Shown in pieces: positions 53,161 to 64,000 of a stretch of DNA of 64,000 bases (within the stretch, counting starts at the first letter, position 1; each line of letters starts with the position of its first letter). This DNA is from Wuchereria bancrofti (Eukaryota > Nematoda > Chromadorea > Rhabditida > Onchocercidae). The translations under genes were made by a program, and so were the position numbers. The stretch is taken from assembly GCA_005281725.1 (NCBI GenBank), contig SSBO01000009.1:10907362-10971361 (forward strand), in the 5' to 3' direction. The notes below the pieces were generated by a model. That model saw nothing but the letters and a program-made list of their open reading frames with translations. It was not told where the DNA came from and searched no databases.

Positions 53161-55368
53161 ATAAAATGCATATTCTTGCATTTTTCAAAAAAGAAAAAAA
53201 CAAAAAAAAAAAAATAAAAACAATCATTGAATAAGAATCTTTTTTTTTAATGTAAAATTAATTAATTTTTTGAGTAATATTTGAAAATATTATTTTTTTT
53301 TTCATTGAAAATTATTTCAATAATATAGTTGAAAATATTACTTTTTTTTTTTTTTTGAAAAATTATTTGTGAATTTAAGAAATTCATAGGATTATTTATA
53401 ATTTCAATATTTAAAATTATTTCTAGTATGTTAAACATTGTTTTAAAATTGGAAAATTTATTTGTTAACTTGCTATAGAATATTTGCAGGCAAAAAAAAA
53501 ATATAAAAAAAACATTTTTGACTAATATTTATCTAATTACACTAGTAATTAGAATTTCGTAAATTATTTAAATATATATAACTGAAAATTTTGATAATTA
53601 TTTTATTTCAGTTTTCAATTCTTTTTGAATTTTTGACTCGGTTTTAATTCCGATTTTCAGTTATTTGTAAAAGCAAATCAACAGTAATTTTTTTTTTAAT
53701 TTATTAAAAATTTTAAGTAATTCTGTTGCAAACTTCCTGAAAACTTTAAAAGTAAAGTTTAATTTAATTTTAATAAAAAAGTGGCATACAAACATATATA
53801 TAAATATACATACATATACATATATAAATAATATACAGTGCTATTTTTGTTTTTATTTCATATAAATAATTATTCAAATGCACATATATATACATAAGTT
53901 ATAATTAAATTGACCAAATTTGACATTAATACAATATTTTAATGTATTGATTAAATTATTTACTGCTAAATGATATCATCAAAATTTAATTTTATCGTTA
54001 ATGTACAATTAATTCTTAAGTATTGCTATTTTGTCTTACTCTTTTACTTTTGAAATTAAAAACATCCTTGATCATTTCTGTTTTCATAAAATTATTTTTT
54101 AATTCAAATCAATTCTGAAAACATATAATTATGAAATTTTTGTGACAAATTCATTTATTGAACGAACAACTATTGAATATGATAAAAAATGCAAACAAAA
54201 AAAATATTCTTTAAAAAAACATTTCAAGATCTGTTTAAATTGTGATTTTTATGTGCATAGCATTTTTTTTTTCTTCTTATTGACTTCAAATGCTTACTTT
54301 TGTTGATTGTCGTCATTATTTGTAAATAAATTTGTCATATTTATCTTCTTTGACAAATTTACCTGAATATGTTATTATAATGACATGCAAACAATACTAT
54401 TTGTTTTTCTTTTCAAAACATACGATACTGTGTATCATAACTTCATGATAAAATCAATGATCCAATAAAAATATGTAAATTATAAAATTAAGAAAAATTT
54501 AAATCATATTTGGAAATCATAAAAATTTCGGAGATTTAAAATAAGACCGTATCTTTTTTCTTTTCTGTTTTTGTTATTTAAAATATGAAAAGAACTTTGA
54601 AAATTCAAATAACATTATGAATTTGCATTTTTTAAATACAAATTTGAAAGTCTGAAAATCATGGAAAGTAATCATTCATACAAATTTGGTGTTTTCAAGA
54701 GTGTGTCTTCCGGGTCTTTGTGCAATTGAAATATTGCAAAAGCATAGGATAATGAGTGAACGACTAACATTGTCAACGATTTCAACCACTCAGTGAAAAT
54801 GTTGCAAACTATTGAAAAACTGGAAAGAAGAAAAACTTTTAAATTTATTTTTGATAATTAAAAAAAAAAAAGGAAGAAAGCTTAAAACTTGAATTTCAAG
54901 ATGGATTGTATAAAACTTTTGACAATATTACAAAAAAAAAAAACTTTTTTTCCTGTAAAAAATTTCAAAAATTTCAAGAACGAAACAAATCAAGCAATAA
55001 CAATATGAATCATTGAAAATTACACAATAAATAAATCTATAAGAGTGAAAATTAATTAGTGAACATAAATACTTGGATTTGTTTTCGTTTTTTTTTCAAC
55101 ATTGTTAGTGATTGGTAGAGTTACACTATTTTTCATTTCAACTTTATTGAATGTAAACAATATTTCTTGCAACAAAAAAGAAAGTAAAAAAGTTTTGTAC
55201 AAAACTTGTGTATTTAAAAGTACTTTAGCGAGAAAATCCTGCTTGATTATTTAAACATTTCAAAAAATTTTCCATTCCATAAATTAATGTCAAAAGTTTT
55301 TATGCAATTTTTAGACAACAAAAAAAAATCTCATTTTATTTTTTTGTAATTATTTCTTTTTGTAACAG
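53161..55368. other. AT-rich spacer downstream of the transporter
   Basis: About 2.2 kb of very AT-rich sequence with TATA/CATA patches near 53790-53830. I could not find the missing first exon (signal peptide) of the next gene in it. Confidence 0.5.
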
Positions 55369-56060
55369 GAATTTAATAAATCATCGTGTAATTTGCTTGA
55401 GTTCCGGTAAAGAAATTCTATGCAAAGCAATTAGTTATTGCTATCATCTTTTATTTGCAACAACTTATGGAAAATTTGAAGAATTTGGATGTGATGAACC
55501 AAAAAATCAACAACTGATCACATTTACCTATACATTACCAACTGCTAATTATCAGCAAATATGCATTTCATCAGGTTTGTTTCATGCTAAAACTTTAACA
55601 AGCAATTGTAATTAAATGTAAAATGATAGCAAGTTAGAATGTAATGATAATTCAAGTATTTGCTTAACAAAATCATTATTTTTGAAACTTTTAATTCTAT
55701 TTTCAAATTTATCATAAATAATTTTCAAAATTCAATCAAACCTATGTTTTAATGTTCCGATCAATTAAAAATTATACGAAGTAACATTAATAATTTGCAG
55801 GAAGTACAAAATTGTGTCACTGTACTGAATTAAAATGTAATGAGCAATGGATTGTTAATACAATGCAACGAGAATTGAACATTGATCAAATGCTGTATTT
55901 ACTGATCGGACTAGCATTTATCATTATATCATGGAATGTTCTTTTATGTCACATCAACTGGCAATGCAAGAAAATTACACTAAGCCGTTTTTCACTATTA
56001 CTTTCATGCAATACTTTAACTAGCACTCAAAAATGTTCTCTTGTCCTTCATACTCTAAAG
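55369..56060 (+). CDS. Cys-rich (ET-module-like) ectodomain plus transmembrane segment, partial gene model
   Basis: Two exons are well supported: 55369-55574 (acceptor TGTAACAG, donor GGTTTGT) and 55801-56060 (acceptor TTTGCAG, donor GGTAAGA), joined in phase 1. They encode RVICLSSGKEILCKAISYCY, a GKFEEFGCDEP segment, and CHCTELKCN, a spacing of cysteines reminiscent of nematode ET modules/Ly6-like small ectodomains. A hydrophobic span follows (MLYLLIGLAFIIISWNVLLC) and then a Cys/Lys/Ser-rich stretch. The upstream exon with start codon and signal peptide was not found. The second exon ends in phase 0, and the next exon-like segment (56381) also begins in phase 0, so the gene may continue. 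The product is not recognised with certainty. Confidence 0.5.
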
Positions 56061-56380
56061 GTAAGAGAGATAAATTAATGGGTAGTTTTATGGAAATTAC
56101 ATAAATGCAATTCATTTCAAATTTACAAATTATTTAAATTTAACTTTCATTAGCAAACACAAAAGAATCGAAGCCTCATGAAAAGAATACTTATATTTGA
56201 TATTTAAAATTAAAAATTAGCTTAAAAAACAAACAAACAAAAAAAAAAGGGTCAGACTTGAAAATTAAATTAACAAAATGTATCAGTGTATCATTATACC
56301 TATCTCTCCGGGATATTGCATAAGATTAATTCTTATTGTTTTCCGACAATATAGAAATTCTGTCATAGATTCGTATTCAG

Positions 56381-57388
56381 ATAATTGTTTTGGCATGTTT
56401 ACTTCTTGCATCATGGATTCCTGCCACAATGACCTGTAACAATCGTGGCATTATAGGACGACATATAGTTGAAACAATATTTTTACCACAGATATTTAAC
56501 AATTCTTCACCATTATCTCTAATTTTTATCCCATTCGGTTTTCTACCATTGTTGCACATTACAATTCTTGCATTTTGCATGATCGTTACTGTTAAGTCAT
56601 TTATAATACTTTTTCACTATAGAAATTAATCTTTAGCTAAATATTTTCTGTGGTAAGAAAAATATGACATAAAGAAAATTTGTAAGCATATTATAAAGCT
56701 TAATAAGTTATCAAGTGCAAGAAAATTGAAAATTGATTAGTTTCCAATTTGAATTTCCATTTTAATTGAAATTTTCTTTAGATTAGTAAAGAATCTTCTC
56801 ATATACGTGCAATAAAAACATTTATGATATACTATGATTTTACATTCGCCACTGTTTATTATTTATCAGCATATTTCATGAGCAAAACAGTTAATTCATT
56901 TGGGAAATTATATCATCTGGAATGTACTGTTAAAATGAAACATTGGATGGTAAAAAAATCTAACTCTAATTCTAATCTTTCCCACTTATCTTTTCAAGAT
57001 ATAATTTTCAGGATTTGATATAGGATTTGCAAGTTATCTGCTAAAAAAGTCTCATAATCTAAAATATATCCACTCCTCTCCAATTAAATATTCAGTCTGA
57101 ATTTTAGATGAATTACTACAAGCAAAATCAACCCAAAGTTATATTGTGGCCAAATTTTTACTTTTACTCAATGCTTTTTTCTTACAATTTAAAATTCCAA
57201 CCTTAATCTAATATAAAAATACCATTAAATAAATTTTCAATATCAACCAACAACCTTTAATAGCAATTTCATTCACAGCAATATTATCACCTTTATTTTA
57301 TCAAATAGCAGTAGCTTTTAATTACCATTACATTACCACTAACCTATTATATAATCTACAATTCCAAATGATAGGGATTCCTCCTAAA
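56381..57388 (+). CDS. Exon-like segments of an unrecognised multi-pass membrane protein
   Basis: Three open, hydrophobic stretches have acceptor and donor candidates. The first is 56381-56590 (IIVLACLLLASWIPATMTC, later PFGFLPLLHITILAFCMIVT). The second is 56782 to 56923 or 56949 (MIYYDFTFATVYYLSAYFMS). The third is 57279-57388 (ending YNLQFQMIGIPPK). With the GAA T|GTACTG donor at 56923, all three join in frame with each other and with flanking exons on both sides. Acceptor strength is fair (TATTCAG, TTCTTTAG, TTCATTCACAG). I do not recognise the protein. They could be one gene with the preceding Cys-rich exons, part of the following MSP-like gene, or partly chance. Confidence 0.33.
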
Positions 57389-57444
57389 GTTTAGCAATAT
57401 CAAACAGAGAGAAAACAAACAAATAAACAAATAAAACAAAATAG

Positions 57445-58918
57445 GTGGCAGTGATATTTGCATATTTGATTGGTTTCTTGTATATGATAAGTGCCTTCCT
57501 CCTAATTATCGTCCGATCGATCGAAGGAAGCAGTAAAAAGAAGGAAAACAATTTGGTAAATGAAGATAAGGCAGAATCACCTGGGCAAGTAAGCACTGTA
57601 TCATTAAGTACCGCACATTCTGTACCACTTCACTCGAATTATGGCACTATCGAATTTTCACCACAGGTTAGCAAACTCGAAAAACGATTATCATTATTTG
57701 ATAAACATAAGTAAATAAATGATAGGTATCTCTATGAATCTGAGGATACATTAATGATCTTCCGGTAAGCCGTTTAGTCATCAGAAAACTAAATTTATTA
57801 ATCTTTCCGAAAAATCCTAATGCTATGATCATTATTTGATTCTTATTTCTTGTTTTCTTTATTTATTTTATTCATACTTATGACCTCACTTTTTTTTTCT
57901 TATCAAAGGTACAATTCCTCTTCAAAACTCACTTATTTTTTACTAAGTATTGTACGTAATTACTTACTGCTACCTCATTTACTACCACTTATCAAATTAT
58001 TACTGATATTATTATAAAAAAAAAGTAATTTCAGCCATTTGTTGTCAGTAACGGTTGCAGTGGAATCCTAAATCTGAAAAATACTTACTTCAATCAATGG
58101 ATTGCTATTCGAATTCTCGCCAACAATAATAAATTAACCATTCATCCAAACAAATTTTTGTTACCACCAGAGCGTACCAGTGCTGTGAGCATTTTTATAA
58201 AATTTGAAGCTAAAATGAATTCAAATTTCATATTTTTCACCTATGCAAGTATTAATGAGTAAGCAAATAAATAGGTAATGGAAAACAGATAATAAATATT
58301 GAAATCATAAATAGAAATTACATTTCATAAAATATGAAATACAATTCCATTGTTCTAACTCACATATTATTTCGGATCAATTCAAAAGAATACTTTATTA
58401 CTTTCACAATAAATCTTTCTTGATAGAGGAGAAGAAGAAGAAGAAGAAGGAAAGAACTCGTTCATTTATTCTTAAACATTAAAAATTAATGCTAAAAATA
58501 AATGAGACAATTTAGCTAGTGAAAACTATTCACTGTAGTTTCTATTTATGATTTCAATTTATTATCTGTTTGTGAAAAATTTTTACCGAATAAATTATTA
58601 GTTCTTCGAAACAACAAATGACAAAGTAAACAATTGAAATAATAGCAGAAAGTAAACAAAGAAAAATATTCAAAGTAAATTTATTTAATACAATAAAAAA
58701 AAATTTTTTTTTTTTGTTCATTTTAGGCTGAAGTGACAATAACAAATGATATAGCAAATGAAGAAATATCTAATCGACTCCTTGTACAATGGTACGTGAT
58801 AGGTGCGTATTGTCCAGCACGTAACGTAAATACCCTCTGGACAAGACCACATTATGTTCCACGTGATCAATGGCATTACAAAATTATTCGTGTCTATTCC
58901 GATTTGATGAAATTTTAA
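57445..58918 (+). CDS. Membrane-anchored protein with C-terminal MSP-like domain
   Basis: Three exons join in phase 0: 57445-57666, 58035-58184 (acceptor ATTTCAG, donor GTGAGC) and 58727-58918 (acceptor CATTTTAG, stop TAA). Exon one encodes a membrane span (VAVIFAYLIGFLYMISAFLL), a charged SSKKKENN linker and a Ser/Thr-rich stretch to NYGTIEFSPQ. The rest looks like an immunoglobulin-like MSP/VAP fold: LNLKNTYFNQWIAIRIL, then KLTIHPNKFLLPPERTSA and NRLLVQWYVIGA, ending WHYKIIRVYSDLMKF. MSP-fold proteins in nematodes include cytoskeletal sperm proteins and membrane-contact adaptors. Start is unsettled: the acceptor before 57445 (AAAATAG) is poor, and an in-frame ATG lies at 57484. A TM segment N-terminal to the MSP domain is opposite to VAP-type proteins. 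Confidence 0.6.
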
Positions 58919-58997
58919 CTGTCAAATGTAATTTAAAAATTTCAATTAAAAACAACAGACAATGCAAAGTGTTTAATTACAGTAATAATAATCTTTC

Positions 58998-59236
58998 TAC
59001 GTGAAGTCTTTACTTATCCTATTGTTAACAGGAAAAGAAAAGAAAGCTCCACTTCAACTGATTTCATGATTTAATCTTCGTGACTTACGTGACCCACGTG
59101 TAGTGATGATTTTAGGTTCGTACGTGTGCTACCAAGACACATATGCATCTATAAATGCTTTATTCCATAAATTTTAAAGTCAGATGTAGACTCTTTTATC
59201 TGACTAAAACACAACGTTTCACACACGTTCTACGTG
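58998..59236. promoter_or_regulatory. Cluster of TACGTG/CACGTG motifs upstream of alg-5
   Basis: TACGTG occurs at 58998-59003, 59086-59091, 59121-59126 and 59231-59236, and CACGTG (E-box) at 59095-59100. TACGTG is the core hypoxia-response element bound by HIF-1/ARNT; CACGTG is bound by bHLH-ZIP factors such as HLH-30/TFEB and MDL/MXL. The cluster is 660-900 bases upstream of the alg-5 start and just after the MSP-like gene. Confidence 0.4.
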
Positions 59237-59343
59237 AAAAGGCTTGTATTCAAGTTGCAATGTAAGTTTAAGGTTGATGCGCTTCTAGTAATGTCACCTG
59301 TGTTTTCTCGGAAATAAAGCTGGACATTAGTTTTTTTTCTTTC

Positions 59344-59365
59344 CTCTCTCTCTCTCTCTCTCTCT
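59344..59365. repeat. TC microsatellite upstream of alg-5
   Basis: A TC run directly followed by GAGAG, so the end is self-complementary. Confidence 0.95.
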
Positions 59366-59898
59366 GAGAGACCGTCAAGACGGGTAAGAATTATGAAACA
59401 GTTTTTTTCTCAAGGATTTTCAAGCAATCTTATTTTTTTTGTAACAGAAATATGTATTTATTTTGCACAAAAAAAAGAAATGTAACTATTCTTAGTTACA
59501 TTGTTAATATTAAAATTTTATAATTCGATGCCTACATCCAGCTGACAATTTTAATTTTAAGTATAATTTTTTTTTTTTTTTAATATAAGTATAATTTAGT
59601 TTTAAGTCATACTTAAATTTTAAGTATGATTTATTTTTGAAATTCTGTTATGTTACGAACATTGTAGGGAATAGTGTTTTTTTTTTTTTTTTTAATTCTT
59701 AACAGAAAATAGCATTTGGGGAGAATATCTGTATTATTTGTAATCAGTACTGAAATGTTTAGTTCACATGACTTACTTTTAGTGTTTCTGTAATTTTGCT
59801 CGAATACTTTGCTTGATTAATTTATTGATAATAATAATTTTCGATTGTAAACTTTATTGAATAATAATTAATTGAAAACGAATTGATAATATTGCAGG

Positions 59899-62678
59899 AT
59901 GTCTATGGATTTAATAACGATACTACTGGGATTGTTGGTGTCGTGTATTCCTATCGCTCTCATTTGCCTTTATCTCTTATCATGGATTACTCCTTGGCCT
60001 GTTCGGACACAAAAAGATCTGTTACAACCAATGTTTGTCTATGCTCCGGTTAATCTTTGGAACGAAAAGTTCAGGTCATTGTTAAGTTATGATGATGGTG
60101 ATGACTCATCCGGTGAGAAACTCCATTGCACCAAACCAGATTTATATCTTTCCGTTATTGTCCCTGCTATGAATGAACAGGTTATCAATCTTGTCTTCTT
60201 TATAATTAATGAACTGTTTAAGATTTCATTTTATAACATTTATGATCAAGTTTTTTATTCTTTTAAGGAATGGTTATTATTTTGTCGTGTGTTTTAAAGT
60301 TTATATTTGACTTTAAAATGAATATAGAACATTAGCTAAGCTGGACTGTATTACATCAAAATATGCATTTATATGTATATTATACATACAGCTCATTGAA
60401 CATAAAGTGCAACATAAATTAACTGAATTATTTCCAGGAAAGGCTTCCAATTATGCTTAATGAATGTGTACCATATCTAGAAGATCGACAAGCTAAAGAT
60501 GATTTATTTACATACGAGGTAAATGTCTTAAGAAACTAGTGGTTAAGGATGAATGTTACTGAACGAAAATTTCTTTTTTCTCTTGACTTCAATATTTTCA
60601 TTATGAAAAGTATAACAATGCGACGGTTTCGTTTCCTTTCTTTTATGGCGTAAAATTTGTTTAAAAACTAAGAGATGTTGATTAAACTTAGAAATTTTAA
60701 TGTATTTCAGTTGGGAAAATAATTTCATCAAAAACAGCAATGACATTGATTTTTTATTTCGTTAGATGTTTCATGACACTGTTGCAGATTATTGTGGTAG
60801 ACGATGGTAGTACAGATAGAACTGCTGATACGGCTTACAAATACACGGAGAAGTATAAGGGGAAAATCAGAGTTTTGAAGCTAGAAAAGAACTTGGGAAA
60901 AGGTACTTAATTATTCTTTGTTTTTTGGAAATTTTACTGTTAATAATAATGTTATAGGTGGAGCGGTACGTAGAGGCGTATTATGTGCACGTGGTTCGTT
61001 AATTCTATTCGCCGATGCAGATGGTGCTACAAAATTTGCTGATTTTCAACGTGTAGAAGAAGAATTGCTCAGTTTGACAGATGGTTGTGTACCGAAAATA
61101 AGAAGCGATGTTAATTGGATTATCCCTGCTATAGCTATTGGTTCAAGGTTTGTTTAATCTAATTCGATAGGAAATTTGCTTTAGTCAAGAATTATTGGAT
61201 ACAGCAGTTTTGTTCACTTGAATTGTTTTATCAGAAGTTAAACTTTTTTTTTAGTCTGCTAGATAATTACCTAGATAATTATCACCAGAACATTAATTGA
61301 AACTTTTCTAGATTTTAAATTTTAGAAGAATGAATTTCTTTGCAGTAATTTTGCCCATTTATCACTTCTCTTTTTAAAATTTCTTATGTATTCATCCAAT
61401 TTATGTACATTATATTTCTTTCCATATTTGAGCCAGTCGGATTATCATTTGAAGTACCAGTATCATTGCCAATCTCAATACGAACATGCTGTTGCGTAGA
61501 ATATTCTAAAGCACCAAACTATTTTTGTTGAAATCTACAGATAAACATAAAACAGATAAATAGGCATGTTTACAATTTTATATAAAAGAAAAGAAAACGA
61601 ATGCATATTCTGTTTTTCTTTTAGATCACACATGGAGAAAAAAAGTGTAGCAACACGTTCTCTAGCACGAACTTTTCTGATGATAGCTTTTCATTGGATT
61701 GTGTACATTTTCACGGTAAGAACAGTACGCGATACTCAGTGTGGATTCAAATTATTTACACGTGGAGCAGTTTCAAAGGTGAACTTCTAGAACTTCTATT
61801 GTGGTTTTGTGTTTATTTTTTCTTTTTAATTTTAATATTTATCTTATAATATGTATCTTACATCCCCTTTTGATTTATTTTACTTATTTTTCAACTTCTA
61901 ATTCATTTATTAGTCAGCAATATCTCTATGTCTTTTAGTTCAACTACTAAGCAAAAATTAACTGATGTCCTTAATTAGTTTACAAGAGTACATAGACATT
62001 GACATTATAATTTTTTATTTAGCAATATTTTTCAGTACAACGGGTTTATAAATAAATCTAATTAAACCAATGAATTTGTTGCATTTTTATGTATCCTAGA
62101 TGTGTGATTTTCAAATTTTACCAAAAAATATTCTACTAAAATTACAAAAACTCGAATAGAATCGTAAAAAAAAAAAAGGAAACTTTCCAAAACTATAATT
62201 TTTCTTTTAAAATATAGGATAAACGAGATAATAGAGTATGTTTCTGAAGGCAACGAATAAAAAATATAACTTATTATAACATCACTTGATTACCTATGCA
62301 ACAGTACCCACTTAAGCTGTTTTTGTTACTTTATTTACCTTTATGATAGCAATAAGTGAATGAGAGAGAGAGACTATTGCATATTGAAAGATTATGTATG
62401 TAGTATAGTTTCCAAAAGTTAAATTTAAATATTTCATTAAATATATGCATGCATTGCAGTTATTCCCACTGCTGCATATCGAACGATGGGCGTTTGATGT
62501 TGAATTGTTATTTCTTGCCGAGCAATTTAGCATTCCAATTCGTGAAGTACCTGTAACGTGGCATGAAATTGATGGCTCAAAAATAGTACCAATAATTTCA
62601 TGGCTTCAAATGGGTCGTGATCTGATACTCATATGGTTTCGCTATAGAACTGGCATTTGGAAATGTAGTTTACATTAG
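59899..62678 (+). CDS. alg-5: Dolichyl-phosphate beta-glucosyltransferase (ALG5)
   Basis: ALG5 transfers glucose from UDP-glucose to dolichyl phosphate at the cytosolic face of the ER. The product, Dol-P-Glc, supplies the terminal glucoses of the N-glycan precursor. Six exons join in frame: 59899-60180, 60438-60518, 60788-60902, 60958-61147, 61625-61778 and 62460-62678, giving 346 aa (human ALG5 is 324). An N-terminal signal anchor (residues about 5-28) is followed by the GT2 fold: SVIVPAMNEQ near 84-94, VVDDGSTDRTADTA near 124-137, KNLGKGGAVRRGV, and LILFADADGATKF with the acidic metal/nucleotide motif. Later come RDTQCGFKLFTRGA, HIERWAFDVELLFLAE and VPVTWHEIDGSK, all typical of ALG5. A TATTGCAG acceptor two bases before the ATG suggests trans-splicing. 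A second in-frame ATG is two codons later. Confidence 0.96.
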
Positions 62679-63524
62679 AATTTATGACTTTAGTCAAATT
62701 TAAATATATTCCTAGATTGCAGCACATTATTTTAAGCACATGTTAGTTGCAATATGTATTTAATTATGTAATTATATTCGCTGGAGCATTCCTTATGTTG
62801 TCACATATCGTCAAGTTTTCCTAAGATTGACTGTTTGCTTTTTTTTTTTTATTCTCGGTTAGCCAACTGATATTTGATAACGTCTGCACTGGTACTTTAA
62901 TTTTCTGGTAGTGTGTCATAGCATATTTCGACGATATACCTCAATTATTATTTCCACGTTTTGATATAATATATCTGAACTGAAATATATATTTAATCAT
63001 TTATATTATTTGATCATTTTTAGTGGTATTAGCTAGCAAGTTTTTTATGATAGTAATTTTGCTTAGATCTGTATTTAGCATGACACATTCATTTTATGGT
63101 TGTTTTTTAATCTTATCTCTAATTTTTAATGCAGAGATATGGTATCAGAAAATATGAAATAAGCTGTGATAATTTCACGTTTTGGTCCTTTTACTTTTTT
63201 CTTTTATTGTTTTCTCCTTGTTATGTTATTCATTTTCTATTTTTGATTCTTTTTCTTGTTGTTTATATTATTTTTTTCAAAAGTATCATAAAATTTTGGC
63301 ACTACTTTTATGATTTATCGGTTTCTGGGCTGGTATTCAGCCGTTTGTTCATTCATTAATGAAGTATTGCTGGTCATTTATTCATTCCTTAAACAGCTTA
63401 CCATTTAAGCACTGTTCAAAGGATATTAGTTTTAAATTTGATTAAGTCGAACAGAGCTTTCAAAAAAGTTGATCGAATGCAATTTTGCAAAATATATTGC
63501 AGTATTCTTGTGTTTTGCAGAACA
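62679..63524. other. alg-5 3' flank
   Basis: AT-rich sequence with no supportable exon. The open frame at 63129-63359 is Phe/Ile/Leu-rich with no domain or splice context. Confidence 0.55.
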
Positions 63525-63611
63525 ATGTCTGGAAATCCGAAGAGATCTCGTCGGAAAAGTGAACAAAATGCCGGGAACAAACTCGTTATGGATGCAGAAA
63601 GAGTGTTAAAT
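63525..63611 (+). CDS. First exon of an unrecognised gene continuing past the right edge
   Basis: The ATG at 63525 is preceded by a strong GTGTTTTGCAG acceptor four bases upstream, which suggests spliced-leader addition. The exon encodes 29 residues beginning MSGNPKRSRRKSEQNAGNKL, a basic, disordered-looking N-terminus, and ends at a good AAT|GTAAGC donor. The next acceptor inside the window (TTCTTGTAG, ending at 63866) would give a stop after six codons in the required phase, so the real second exon probably lies outside the window. Function cannot be assigned. Confidence 0.5.
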
Positions 63612-64000
63612 GTAAGCTTGTAAATTATGGTTATATATATGTCCATTCTAAGTTTTTTGTTTCTATGTACAATTCTATCAGAATATGCAAGTAGTTATTC
63701 CTTGACACGTGGATTGTAATTTATGATATTTTATTAATCAAAGAAATTATATCATTTAACACATTTTTGCTAAGAAAAAGTGAATTAGTTTGTTCTAATG
63801 ACAAATTTTGAGCGTTCAATATTTTTTAAGAAGCATTTTCTTCATTATGTAATCTTTTTCTTGTAGAGAAATTGTAGAAATAGCTGAAAGAGCAATAATT
63901 AATTGATGAGAAATCAGATCAATATGAGGAATAAGCAAACTTTATGATTCAGTATGTTTGACCTTTAAAAAATTGGTTCTTAAAGGAAAATGTATACGAT

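Noticed and set aside
63867..63913. Possible second exon reading EIVEIAERAII
   Set aside because: This frame does not match the phase of the only good donor at 63612; the matching phase stops after six codons.
1..64000. Transposons, CRISPR arrays, integrated viral or Wolbachia DNA
   Set aside because: No reverse transcriptase, transposase, long terminal or inverted repeats, spacer-repeat arrays or intron-free bacterial-type genes were seen on either strand.

Overview
The window reads as nuclear DNA of a parasitic nematode, most likely a filarial worm. It is strongly AT-rich with long A/T homopolymers. Genes are split into many short exons with short TTTTCAG-type acceptors. A 3' splice acceptor with no matching upstream exon sits just before most start codons, as expected for spliced-leader trans-splicing. 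The set of genes (UNC-87/OV9M calponin-repeat protein, ZYG-9, BBS-8, a possible MSP-domain protein) is typical of nematodes. I see no transposon, CRISPR array or bacterial insert.

Layout, left to right. The 5' end of an autophagy gene (ATG5 family) on the minus strand is cut by the left edge. A microsatellite-rich intergenic region follows. Next come unc-87 (+, 8 exons, 399 aa) and bbs-8/TTC8 (+, 10 exons, 500 aa), the latter with an RFX X-box just upstream. A 5.3 kb stretch without a recognised gene lies between two convergent genes. Then come a TMBIM/Lifeguard (GRINA-like) gene (-, 6 exons, 302 aa), a tRNA-Pro(CGG) (-), and a 32-exon zyg-9/XMAP215 gene (-, 1472 aa). A 9.4 kb intergenic region holds minisatellites and a cluster of nuclear-receptor half-sites, including a perfect ecdysone-response-type palindrome. 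Then come an AAAP-family amino acid transporter (+, 8 exons, 499 aa) and a poorly understood cluster of membrane-protein exons ending in an MSP-like domain (+). The window closes with alg-5 (+, 6 exons, 346 aa) and the first exon of an unrecognised gene at the right edge.

I joined exons by hand using splice sites and reading phase. For unc-87, bbs-8, TMBIM, zyg-9, the transporter and alg-5 every junction keeps frame and the total divides by three, so these models are solid. Two introns (one in unc-87, one in zyg-9) appear to start with GC instead of GT.

The genes do not form one pathway. They cover autophagy (atg-5), body-wall muscle (unc-87), cilia (bbs-8), stress and Ca2+ control at membranes (TMBIM), spindle and microtubules (zyg-9), amino acid transport, and N-glycan donor synthesis (alg-5). 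The most unusual signals are the tandem duplications that start at exon 3' ends in bbs-8 and the transporter, the nuclear-receptor site cluster upstream of zyg-9, the TACGTG cluster upstream of alg-5, and the frame-compatible chain of Cys-rich/TM/MSP-like exons.
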